Below are positions 1-5,920 of a stretch of DNA of 5,920 nucleotides, in pieces (the stretch's first letter is position 1; each line of letters begins with the position of its first letter). The DNA is taken from the NCBI GenBank assembly GCA_017961385.1, contig JAGCXJ010000272.1:1-5920 (forward strand). Reading direction: 5' to 3'. Source of the DNA: Lachnospiraceae bacterium (lineage in GTDB: Bacteria > Bacillota > Clostridia > Lachnospirales > Lachnospiraceae). The notes beneath the pieces were generated by a model, which worked only from the letters and a program-made list of their open reading frames with translations, had not been told where the DNA came from and ran no database searches. The position numbers and the translations under genes were made by a program.

Positions 1-1406
1 ATCGTTCCCATAAGGGCTGAAAGAAAAACTGTCTCGATGCAAAAGATCCTGTTATTACGTCCCTTAAGCACAGTGATCATCACACATGCAGTAAGTGCTG
101 AGATCACAAGAGCGATAAGAAAAATATACAGTGTTTCCTTTTTGCACATCCCGCTGATATCAAGGGTCGCAAACGCCTGCGAAAACATGAGTCTTTTTAT
201 ATAGACAAAAGATATGAGCACAAGACCAGTCAAAAAACACAGGCATGTTATAACTGCATTCAGGATCTTTTTATCCTGTGCTTTTTCTTTGTACGGACAT
301 ACATTTATAAGATCTGTGACAAGTACTATGCCAAGCCATACAATGCAGTAAGCGTATCTTACCGGGAAGCACTGATAGGATCCAAGATGCCACAATAGAT
401 TTACAGGTTCGATGATCACGGTTACGATCATTGCTGTCAATGCAAAGGCAACGGTTTTTGATCCTTTGAGTGCTTTTATCGTATCTTTTTTAAGAATGAA
501 TACTATGGCCACAAACAGACCGAGTACCACCGGATTTGATATTTCCAGAAGTCTTTCAGGCAGATTGTCAAGTCCGTGATGAGTTATGACTGTAAGGATC
601 GATGAATTCTGTGTGGATCTTGCCGAATTCAGAATGTTGATAATTGCAGGATATGTCGAAAATCCGGACAGAAGTACAGATGCTATAAGCGATATCCCGA
701 TCAGGAGACATTTATGCGCATCAACAGTCCTCTTTGTGCCGTTTCTGTTTTCATTAAAGATAAAGCATATGCTGTAAACAAACGAAAACATGCTCAACTG
801 TATGCCGAACTGAAGACTTAAAACAAATATATATGCCAGAAGGAATATGAATGCAAAAGGCTTTTTATCCTCAAGCAGTCTTAGAAGCGCCAGATATAAA
901 AACGGGAACAGTACTACGATATACATCCATCTGATGATCTCATACTGATAAGCCATGTAGTATGACATGCCGTAAGTTACAGAAAGTGCGATCTTTAAAA
1001 AGCTGTCCGTCTTTTTTGATATCCTGTCAAGAACAAGATAAGCCGATAATGATGCGGCAATCGTATAGAGTATTACCAGGATATTTACTGCTTTGTAAAG
1101 ATCCGCTCTTTTAAACAAAAGCAGTATATAGTTGAAAGGATTTACAAGTTCAGTCAGACTGTCACTGTATAGATTTATACCGCCGCCGATATGAAGATCA
1201 ATAGCCAGATTCTTTGTGCCTGTCACTATATCATAAAATCTGTATAACAGCGGCAGATACTGTGAATTAAGATCAAGAGCGGCAACTGACCCGCTTCCAA
1301 AAGGATAAAAACCGTCAGCGATAAACACAGCAAAAAGGGATAGTAGTACTATCCCGGCTGTGATAAATATTCCCTTTTGCTGCTTTATGTTCTTAACCTT
1401 GTTCAT
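1..1406 (-). CDS. YfhO-family polytopic membrane protein (GT-C-like), 3' end off the left edge
   Basis: A stop-free reverse-strand frame starts at the ATG at 1406-1404 and runs through base 1, giving 468 visible residues with no stop, so the C-terminus is missing. I translated this by hand. A first membrane helix (about residues 12-30) leads into an external motif, D31-G-F-Y-P-F-G-S-G-S, then D45-L-N-S-Q-Y. This is the signature I associate with the YfhO family (Pfam 'bacterial membrane protein YfhO'). Further matches are a G74-G-G turn followed by N89-P-F-N, a W-M-Y...F-P-F-L-Y-L-A-L-L-R helix, and F-P-V-R350-Y near residues 347-351. About ten or eleven hydrophobic helices are visible. Family members are often around 850 residues, so roughly half may lie outside. 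Bacillus YfhO acts with CsbB and GtcA in lipoteichoic acid glycosylation, so a role in extracytoplasmic sugar transfer is the best inference. It lies 10 bases after the GT-C gene. Only a poor purine-rich ribosome site (GAGA, then an A-run) precedes the ATG. Confidence 0.85.
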   Translation of the reverse strand, partial: MNKVKNIKQQKGIFITAGIVLLSLFAVFIADGFYPFGSGSVAALDLNSQYLPLLYRFYDIVTGTKNLAIDLHIGGGINLYSDSLTELVNPFNYILLLFKRADLYKAVNILVILYTIAASLSAYLVLDRISKKTDSFLKIALSVTYGMSYYMAYQYEIIRWMYIVVLFPFLYLALLRLLEDKKPFAFIFLLAYIFVLSLQFGIQLSMFSFVYSICFIFNENRNGTKRTVDAHKCLLIGISLIASVLLSGFSTYPAIINILNSARSTQNSSILTVITHHGLDNLPERLLEISNPVVLGLFVAIVFILKKDTIKALKGSKTVAFALTAMIVTVIIEPVNLLWHLGSYQCFPVRYAYCIVWLGIVLVTDLINVCPYKEKAQDKKILNAVITCLCFLTGLVLISFVYIKRLMFSQAFATLDISGMCKKETLYIFLIALVISALTACVMITVLKGRNNRIFCIETVFLSALMGT

Positions 1407-1416
1407 CTTTTTTATC

Positions 1417-2784
1417 TCACTGCAAGCACCATACTGCACACATGATCAGACTGAGCATGCCAAATACACACAGTCCCGTATTCCAGATAATTCTCATATG
1501 CTTTGTTTTCAGCCTGCCGTAGCTTATGGCAAGAGCTGCTGTCGTAAATATCAGCGTGATCTCAATATATCTGAAATGCATACTGCACTGCTGAGGATAT
1601 TTATAGGCAAAAACAAGATAGCTTATCATCACCGATACATATCCCGCTGCAAACAGGACTTTGTACAGCCTGTCATAGACTGGTGCATTTTCGTCCTTTA
1701 GCACAAAAACTCTGATCATGCATAAAAAGGCTATAAAAGCTATGAATATACCTGTAAACATGAGCAGCACAGCTATAAGCTTTATCGGCTTTGATACAGA
1801 AGCCATGTCCCATTCCCCTAAAACAGAGGTACGCATGATCTGCATCCATACATTATAGCCGCATCCTATCTTAAAATGAGTAAAGTTATCTATCATCTCC
1901 GATGGTACGGGCCACAGGAATCTGTTGATGACAGAGTAGTTTCCGGTATACTGCCAGCTGTCGTTTCCAAGATCATATACCCATAAGATACTCATGCCGT
2001 ATTTTACAAGATTTCTTATATAGAACCACATCCCTACAGGGATCGATATTGCACCCGCAGCAATATACTGCACAATTAGTTTTGAAAGATTCTTCCTGTC
2101 TTTGATCTCTCTTATAAGGATGATCAGAAAAATAAGTCCGATAGCAAACGCCAGCTCAGCTACATTCTGCTTTGTAGATATTCCCAGTCCTAAAAAAACA
2201 GCAACACCGATAATGCTTATGATATCGCGCTTTTCCAGCCAGACCATTGTCATCAGTATGCTGAGTACACTAAACATGAGTGCCATGCAGTCATTATTGA
2301 CACTTCCCGAAAGCAGGATGAGAGACGGATGGAAGCAAAGAAGCGCCAAGCCAAAGCAAAGAGCCTTCTCATCCATCATAAATCTTTTCATTATCTTTAG
2401 TGAAGCTATGAGAATGACAACAGAGCATGCAAAGGGTACCCACTGCATGGATTCCTCTATCACATCAGTATTGCTTGTGAATATACTCACAAACTTCATG
2501 AACACGGCTGAGATGAAATGATGGATCGGCGGATGATGAAACTGATACACAGTAGAAGGATCCACATCCGGAAGCTTCATATTCTGATACAGATACTGGA
2601 TATATGCAAGATGTCCGCCGGACACAGTCGTTGGCGAATCAAGATCGATCATTCCTATATCGTACTGTCTGTCATATATCGTACTCTTTAAGACATATAT
2701 GAATCTTACAAGTATCCCTGCAGCAAGTATGATAAAAGACATATGCTTATTTAGTTTTTCATTAAATGATGTTTTTGTTTCCAT
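1417..2784 (-). CDS. Polytopic GT-C-fold glycosyltransferase, GT39/ArnT-like (455 aa)
   Basis: Integral membrane protein with about ten to twelve predicted helices. The first is around residues 15-32 and the last around 430-453. The first outer loop carries R39-Q-Y-D42 and D47-L-D, the usual place for the catalytic acid of GT-C enzymes, followed by G57-H-L-x-Y-I-Q-Y. Other family-like marks are the H83-H-P-P86 motif, F152-H-P then S-V-N164-N-D166, T205-K-Q-N, W254-F-Y-I-R-N259 and T320-S-x-x-G-E-W326. Such enzymes normally take sugar from a polyprenyl-phosphate donor on the outer side of the membrane. The acceptor cannot be read from sequence. The length is near the short end of the family. 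The start is forced: an in-frame TGA lies at 2799-2797 with no other usable start codon between. No good Shine-Dalgarno sequence precedes it, so expression probably depends on coupling to the deacetylase gene 18 bases upstream. It could instead be assigned to a neighbouring GT-C family such as GT83 or an uncharacterised DUF; the fold class is surer than the family. Confidence 0.85.
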   Translation of the reverse strand: METKTSFNEKLNKHMSFIILAAGILVRFIYVLKSTIYDRQYDIGMIDLDSPTTVSGGHLAYIQYLYQNMKLPDVDPSTVYQFHHPPIHHFISAVFMKFVSIFTSNTDVIEESMQWVPFACSVVILIASLKIMKRFMMDEKALCFGLALLCFHPSLILLSGSVNNDCMALMFSVLSILMTMVWLEKRDIISIIGVAVFLGLGISTKQNVAELAFAIGLIFLIILIREIKDRKNLSKLIVQYIAAGAISIPVGMWFYIRNLVKYGMSILWVYDLGNDSWQYTGNYSVINRFLWPVPSEMIDNFTHFKIGCGYNVWMQIMRTSVLGEWDMASVSKPIKLIAVLLMFTGIFIAFIAFLCMIRVFVLKDENAPVYDRLYKVLFAAGYVSVMISYLVFAYKYPQQCSMHFRYIEITLIFTTAALAISYGRLKTKHMRIIWNTGLCVFGMLSLIMCAVWCLQ

Positions 2785-2802
2785 ATTGGAAAATGCTCAG
2801 TC

Positions 2803-3603
2803 CTATACTGTTTTCGTTTCTCCGGGTCCTATCTCAAGGATCTGTCCGTTTTGCTCGTACCATACGCTTACGGCAGACGGATTATGAACCATGCTCTCGT
2901 CAGCTGAATACTCTAGTGATCTTATTGCTGTCAGATAGTCATATATCTCCATATTAGTCGCATACCAGATGTCGCTTTTTTGTGACATCATCCTTGCAAA
3001 CTCTTCGATTACAGTCCAGTCGCCCGATCTGCCGAATTCAAAGCTGTGCCCCCATACATACATGAGAGGAAGCTCAATATAGTCCGGAACATCCAAAAAT
3101 CTCTTTCCCTCCTCGATAAGGTCCTCGTCATGATGACATGTAGGATGCCACATCATAAAATCTCCCGGAGGAAAGAAACCATGTGTTGCTTCCACGGTAC
3201 GGGCGTATTTAAGTCCGACTGCCTTAAGAGCTTCTATAAGCTCGGGAGTATAGTTTCCAAACGGATAAGAAAAGCCCTGAACTATCTTTCCGGTATATTT
3301 TTCAAGCGCGATCCTGTCTTCATACAGTTCTCTTGTCATTACAGACAGCGGTATGCGAGGCATGTTCTTATGATGCACACCGTGACAGGCCACTTCATGA
3401 CCTTCATAAAGTGAAGTGATCTCGCTAGGATCAACATATATATTGCCGGGAGTATGTTTGCCGAGATTGCCGGAATTCAGATGAAAGGTTCCCTTCAAAC
3501 CGTATTCATTGAATATGCCGACAAGCCTGCGGTCATAGTGCTCTCCGTCATCATAGCTGAATGTGAGTGCCTTTGGTTTTCCATCCGGATATACGTATTT
3601 CAT
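2803..3603 (-). CDS. Polysaccharide/sugar deacetylase, NodB domain (CE4-like), no signal peptide (266 aa)
   Basis: Probable metal-dependent removal of an acetyl (usually N-acetyl) group from a sugar. Motif 1 is T14-F-S-Y-D18-D19-G, with D18 as the likely base and D19 as a metal ligand. Motif 2 is H74-G-V-H-H78, supplying the two metal histidines. Motif 3 is F111-S-Y-P114-F-G, which lacks the arginine of the classical CE4 R-x-P form. A later H153-P-T-C-H-H cluster and W184-G-H186-S-F-E-F fit the C-terminal catalytic region. Residues from about 228 onward look like a small beta-rich tail. The protein begins directly with a charged, proline-containing strand and has no signal peptide or membrane helix, so it should be cytoplasmic. 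The length is normal for a stand-alone NodB domain. It overlaps the GT2 gene by 4 bases (ATGA) and has by far the best ribosome site in the window. Inference: it acts on a lipid-linked intermediate made by the neighbouring transferases. The sugar is unknown. Confidence 0.88.
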   Translation of the reverse strand: MKYVYPDGKPKALTFSYDDGEHYDRRLVGIFNEYGLKGTFHLNSGNLGKHTPGNIYVDPSEITSLYEGHEVACHGVHHKNMPRIPLSVMTRELYEDRIALEKYTGKIVQGFSYPFGNYTPELIEALKAVGLKYARTVEATHGFFPPGDFMMWHPTCHHDEDLIEEGKRFLDVPDYIELPLMYVWGHSFEFGRSGDWTVIEEFARMMSQKSDIWYATNMEIYDYLTAIRSLEYSADESMVHNPSAVSVWYEQNGQILEIGPGETKTV

Positions 3604-4589
3604 TTACGACCTCCCCTTTGCATCTTTTTTTCATGTATTGAACGGACCGTTTTGGGTGCTGTTCCAAGAAGCAGGATATATAGCTTGTTTTTCTTTGTAA
3701 GTATCCTGTTCTTTACTGCATGCAGTCTGTTTTTTCTCATATAGATTGCAACTTCACGATAAAACTTGTTCTCTGCATTCATCATGCTTATCGGAATGTG
3801 AAGCATGTAGTCGAGTCTCTGGACCATTCCGAACCTGAATGCCACTTCTCTGAGTTCTGGGTATCTATCATCTACAGTCCTTTGTATCCTGTCTGCATTG
3901 ACAACAATATCCTCAAATACTCTCGAAAAATCATCCCTGTCTGATCTTCTGCTGTTGCTGTTCATGCGATAGTATACATGATAGCATTGCTTCGGAAGGA
4001 TCGGGAAGCTATCTATAAACGGCAGCATCTCGGTCAAAAGTCTGAAATCCTCATTGAGTTCTCCTTCCGGAAAGCTTCTTTCTTCAAACAGCTTTCTGGC
4101 GCATATCCTTGTACAGAACGAGCAGTCGCCTCTGTGCATTAACAGCTCTTTAAGCATGTCCTTGCCCGTTATGATCAGCTCCTCATCTGGCGGGATGCAT
4201 ACATCATCTCTCCTGCTGCCGTCCTCATTTATCTCATCTCTCGATATCTGAGCCATCAGAGAATTGTTGCGAATGACAGCATCGGCTAACAGTTCATACA
4301 TATCAGGTTCGATATAATCATCGCTGTCAACAAATCCTATGTAATCTCCGGTCGCATGCTTAAGCCCGAGATTTCTTGCAGAAGATGATCCGCCGTTTTC
4401 TTTATGAAACACCCTGACTCTGATATCCTTTGTTTCCAGAACATCACAAAGCGCTGCTGTTCCGTCAGTAGATCCGTCATCAACAAGTATGATCTCAAGA
4501 TCCTTGTATGTCTGATTGATGATGCTCATAACACAGCGTTCCAGACAGTCTATTATGTTGTAAACAGGAACTATGACTGTGATCTTCAT
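3600..4589 (-). CDS. Glycosyltransferase family 2 (GT-A fold), 329 aa
   Basis: Transfers a sugar from a nucleotide-sugar donor, probably with inversion, to a growing lipid-linked glycan on the cytoplasmic face. The N-terminal GT-A domain is textbook: I6-V-P-V-Y-N11, V36-D-D-G-S-T-D-G43, then K63-E-N-G-G with S-x-A-R-N73-x-G, and the metal-binding D88-S-D90-D. The likely catalytic-base motif is the E180-D181 pair after F173-P-E-G. The region from about 200 to 329 is a helical, basic C-terminal extension ending in R-G-G-R-K; it has one moderately hydrophobic stretch (about 305-313) but no clear membrane helices, so it is not a GtrB/DPM-type polyprenyl-phosphate synthase. It resembles the EpsJ/EpsH-like enzymes of Firmicute polysaccharide clusters. 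The start overlaps the preceding GT4 stop by ATGA. An AGAGGA sits at 4607-4602, about 12 bases before the ATG, which is too far to be ideal, so reinitiation is likely. Donor and acceptor are not predictable. Confidence 0.93.
   Translation of the reverse strand: MKITVIVPVYNIIDCLERCVMSIINQTYKDLEIILVDDGSTDGTAALCDVLETKDIRVRVFHKENGGSSSARNLGLKHATGDYIGFVDSDDYIEPDMYELLADAVIRNNSLMAQISRDEINEDGSRRDDVCIPPDEELIITGKDMLKELLMHRGDCSFCTRICARKLFEERSFPEGELNEDFRLLTEMLPFIDSFPILPKQCYHVYYRMNSNSRRSDRDDFSRVFEDIVVNADRIQRTVDDRYPELREVAFRFGMVQRLDYMLHIPISMMNAENKFYREVAIYMRKNRLHAVKNRILTKKNKLYILLLGTAPKTVRSIHEKKMQRGGRK
3609..3618 (-). promoter_or_regulatory. Strong Shine-Dalgarno site for the deacetylase gene
   Basis: On the minus strand the sequence reads AAGGGGAGGT, ending five bases before the ATG at 3603-3601. 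This is close to the ideal anti-16S match and supports that start. It lies wholly inside the last codons of the GT2 gene and encodes part of its basic Arg-Gly-Gly-Arg tail. It is much stronger than the sites before the other genes here, which suggests the deacetylase can be initiated independently and not only by coupling. Confidence 0.75.
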
Positions 4590-5728
4590 ACTGGTTTGAT
4601 GTCCTCTGCCACAGACAGCGGTCCTTCTGTCGGCGGTTCAATTTTGTTATCAATATAGTTATTATAAAATCTGATTATCTGCGTGGCCGCATTTGCGGGA
4701 TTCCAGTATTCACAGATCGTCTTGTACGCATTTGCACCGAGTCTGTCTATAAGAGAGGTATCCTCCATCAGCATGAGAACCTTTTTGCAGAAATCCTCAT
4801 AGCTTGAATCATAGAGCAGACCGTTTTCCATATCTTTTATCAGATAAGGTGCACATCCTACTTCATTGCATACGACCTCGGCCAGACCGCTGTTCATACC
4901 CTCGTTGACAACAGCTCCCCATCCTTCCAGATAATTGCTGGTAAACAGATGTATGTGACATGTATCCATGAGCTCTCTGACTTTTTCGGGACTTATGAAT
5001 CCGTAGAAAAATACATTGTCCTCAAGCTCGCCCTCTTTGACGCTGCTCTTTAAGGATTCCTCCATCGGACCGCTTCCGATAAAGTGAATCTTAAAGTTGT
5101 ATCCCATATCCAGCAGATCCGCTGCCAGTCTGACAACATACTCTGGATGCTTAAGTTCCATGAACCGTCCCGCCCATATGAACTGTATCTCGTCCTTGGG
5201 AGGCTTTTTAGTCATATCGCAGGGTCTGAATGCGGGGAAATATCCAAACTTGAACTTCCTGTCAGGATATGCTCCTATCAGGTTAAAGTCGGAAGCCACA
5301 TATGCCCCGTTGCATAGCAGAAACACATTTTTGCTGTTCCTGAATCTGATATGCTCCTTGTACTTTCTGATAAGGCCTCTGGGAGATATCGCTTTCCACT
5401 GACCTTCTCTGTATATCCTCTCGCTTATCCTTACAGTGAGTTTTCCCTGCTTTATCCTGGGCAGTATAAGATCTTCTCTCTCCTGCCATCCTGCAAGCAG
5501 CATATCGCAGGTATCTATTAACAGCCTGCATTCCTCTTCCTCCTTGTACAGGAGTTTTAAATAGGGAATGCTCTTTTCATCAACAGACCATCCCATGTCA
5601 GCTCTTTCCTGTTCCATGGGCTGTGTCTGGATAAACTTAAATCCATCCCCCAGCTGCTTATACATCTCTTCGCAGAAAGGTATCTGATGATGATTTATGA
5701 AATTGCTTATCATCGTTATTCGCGGCAT
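4586..5728 (-). CDS. Glycosyltransferase family 4 (GT-B fold), 380 aa
   Basis: Retaining-type transferase with a two-domain GT-B architecture, expected on the cytoplasmic side of the membrane. The first half (about 1-175) is a divergent acceptor domain opening with I7-S-N-F-I-N-H-H-Q, so family membership rests mainly on the second half. There, W185-A-G-R188 with K193 corresponds to the phosphate-binding Arg/Lys, F216-I-G-S-G-P follows, then N238-V-x-F-x-G, and the E268-G-W-G...N-E276 pair has the E-x7-E spacing typical of GT4 enzymes. N-G-L-L-Y near residue 314 is the usual motif just after it. Length is normal. After about residue 360 comes an acidic, proline-containing tail not typical of the fold. 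The ATG at 5728 lies inside the end of the upstream gene (13-base overlap). A close but weak AAAGAG and a more distant GGAG precede it. The sugar specificity is unknown. Confidence 0.93.
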   Translation of the reverse strand: MPRITMISNFINHHQIPFCEEMYKQLGDGFKFIQTQPMEQERADMGWSVDEKSIPYLKLLYKEEEECRLLIDTCDMLLAGWQEREDLILPRIKQGKLTVRISERIYREGQWKAISPRGLIRKYKEHIRFRNSKNVFLLCNGAYVASDFNLIGAYPDRKFKFGYFPAFRPCDMTKKPPKDEIQFIWAGRFMELKHPEYVVRLAADLLDMGYNFKIHFIGSGPMEESLKSSVKEGELEDNVFFYGFISPEKVRELMDTCHIHLFTSNYLEGWGAVVNEGMNSGLAEVVCNEVGCAPYLIKDMENGLLYDSSYEDFCKKVLMLMEDTSLIDRLGANAYKTICEYWNPANAATQIIRFYNNYIDNKIEPPTEGPLSVAEDIKPV

Positions 5729-5920
5729 AACTCTTTGTAAATCTCCAGAAGTCTCTTAAAGTTATTATCGGCATCATGTGTGATGCGTGCTTTCTTTTTA
5801 CTGTTTTGAGACAGCTTTTTTGCTTTCTCTTCATCGCCAAACAGCGATATGATATTCTCTGCAAGCTGCGCGCTGTTTCCTCGTTCGAAGAACATTACCT
5901 CGTCATCTGATGCCATTGAC
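5716..5920 (-). CDS. C-terminal fragment of a glycosyltransferase, probably GT4 (5' end off the right edge)
   Basis: A reverse-strand frame enters at the right edge and ends at the TAA at 5718-5716, giving 67 visible residues. An internal ATG at 5916 is present, but the frame is open upstream of it (Ser codon), so this is most likely not the true start. The fragment looks like the last part of a GT-B enzyme. D-D-E-V-M-F-F-E-R-G-N matches the position of the family's N-G-L-L-F-x-P-G-D motif. It is followed by the standard helices A-Q-L-A-E-N-I-I-S-L-F, E-K-A-K-K-L-S-Q-N-S-K-K-K-A and a closing L-x-x-I-Y-K-E-L. The catalytic residues lie outside the window, so activity cannot be judged. Its end overlaps the next glycosyltransferase by 13 bases, which points to one operon and a shared glycan pathway. 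Confidence 0.72.
   Translation of the reverse strand, partial: SMASDDEVMFFERGNSAQLAENIISLFGDEEKAKKLSQNSKKKARITHDADNNFKRLLEIYKELCRE

Noticed and set aside
586..777. Plus-strand 63-codon frame in the left region
   Set aside because: It is antisense to the YfhO-family gene, which is open across the whole of bases 1-1406.
1407..1416. Possible terminator or promoter between the GT-C and YfhO genes
   Set aside because: The gap is only 10 bases of A-rich sequence on the sense strand, with no inverted repeat and no room for promoter elements.
1360..1701. Plus-strand open frame of 113 codons across the junction of the YfhO and GT-C genes
   Set aside because: It is antisense to two well-supported membrane-protein genes, has a cysteine/histidine-rich composition with no recognisable domain, and has no ribosome site that stands out. 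It is a shadow of the reverse-strand codons.
2102..2521. Plus-strand open frame of 139 codons inside the GT-C gene
   Set aside because: It lies entirely antisense to clear helices and motifs of the GT-C protein. Its Ser/Met/Thr-rich translation is typical of the complement of hydrophobic codons.
3046..3414. Plus-strand open frame of 122 codons inside the deacetylase gene
   Set aside because: It is antisense to the catalytic core of a gene with strong motifs and shows no domain of its own.
5283..5531. Minus-strand 82-codon frame inside the complete GT4 gene
   Set aside because: It is out of frame within a gene whose own frame carries continuous GT4 motifs, and its translation is charged and featureless.
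5658..5864. Minus-strand 68-codon frame across the junction of the two GT4 genes
   Set aside because: It is out of frame with both supported genes there, and the real frames explain the region fully.
1..5920. Search for CRISPR repeats, tRNA or rRNA genes, insertion-sequence ends, attachment sites and long direct repeats
   Set aside because: No regularly spaced repeats, clover-leaf candidates, transposase frames or flanking duplications were seen by eye; almost every base is covered by the six coding frames.

Overview
The window is a stretch from inside a surface-polysaccharide (capsule, exopolysaccharide or cell-wall glycan) biosynthesis operon. All six genes I can support lie on the minus strand, so the operon reads from right to left. 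Base composition is moderately AT-rich. Arg AGA and Ile ATA codons are frequent. The gene families (a YfhO-type membrane protein, small GT2 and GT4 transferases, a cytoplasmic NodB-type deacetylase) suggest a low-to-mid-GC Firmicute, most likely a clostridial gut or rumen anaerobe of the Lachnospiraceae type. That assignment is an inference from style and family content, since no taxonomic marker gene is present.

Layout in transcription order: (1) the C-terminal end of a GT4-like glycosyltransferase that enters from the right edge (5920-5716); (2) a complete GT4 glycosyltransferase (5728-4586); (3) a GT2 (GT-A fold) glycosyltransferase (4589-3600); (4) a polysaccharide/sugar deacetylase with a NodB domain and no signal peptide (3603-2803); (5) a polytopic GT-C-fold, GT39/ArnT-like membrane glycosyltransferase (2784-1417); (6) a YfhO-family polytopic membrane protein (1406 to beyond base 1), cut by the left edge. 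The YfhO frame is open across bases 1-1406 without a stop.

The genes are very tightly packed. There is a 13-base overlap between 1 and 2, 4-base ATGA overlaps between 2/3 and 3/4, and gaps of only 18 and 10 bases before 5 and 6. No promoter, terminator, RNA gene, mobile element, CRISPR array or intergenic region over 20 bases is visible. Translational coupling along one long transcript is the simplest reading.

Working model (inference): soluble or membrane-peripheral GT4 and GT2 enzymes build a lipid-linked oligosaccharide on the cytoplasmic face. The leaderless deacetylase removes an acetyl group from a sugar of that intermediate before export. The two GT-C proteins add further sugars outside the membrane from polyprenyl-phosphate donors. 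A polyprenyl-phosphate sugar synthase (GtrB/CsbB type), a GtrA-type flippase, an initiating phosphoglycosyltransferase and a flippase/polymerase or ABC exporter are not in this window and would be expected in the flanks. I found no clear evidence for a previously undescribed system. The points most worth checking are the deacetylase placed among cytoplasmic transferases, its altered motif 3, and the pairing of two different GT-C families.
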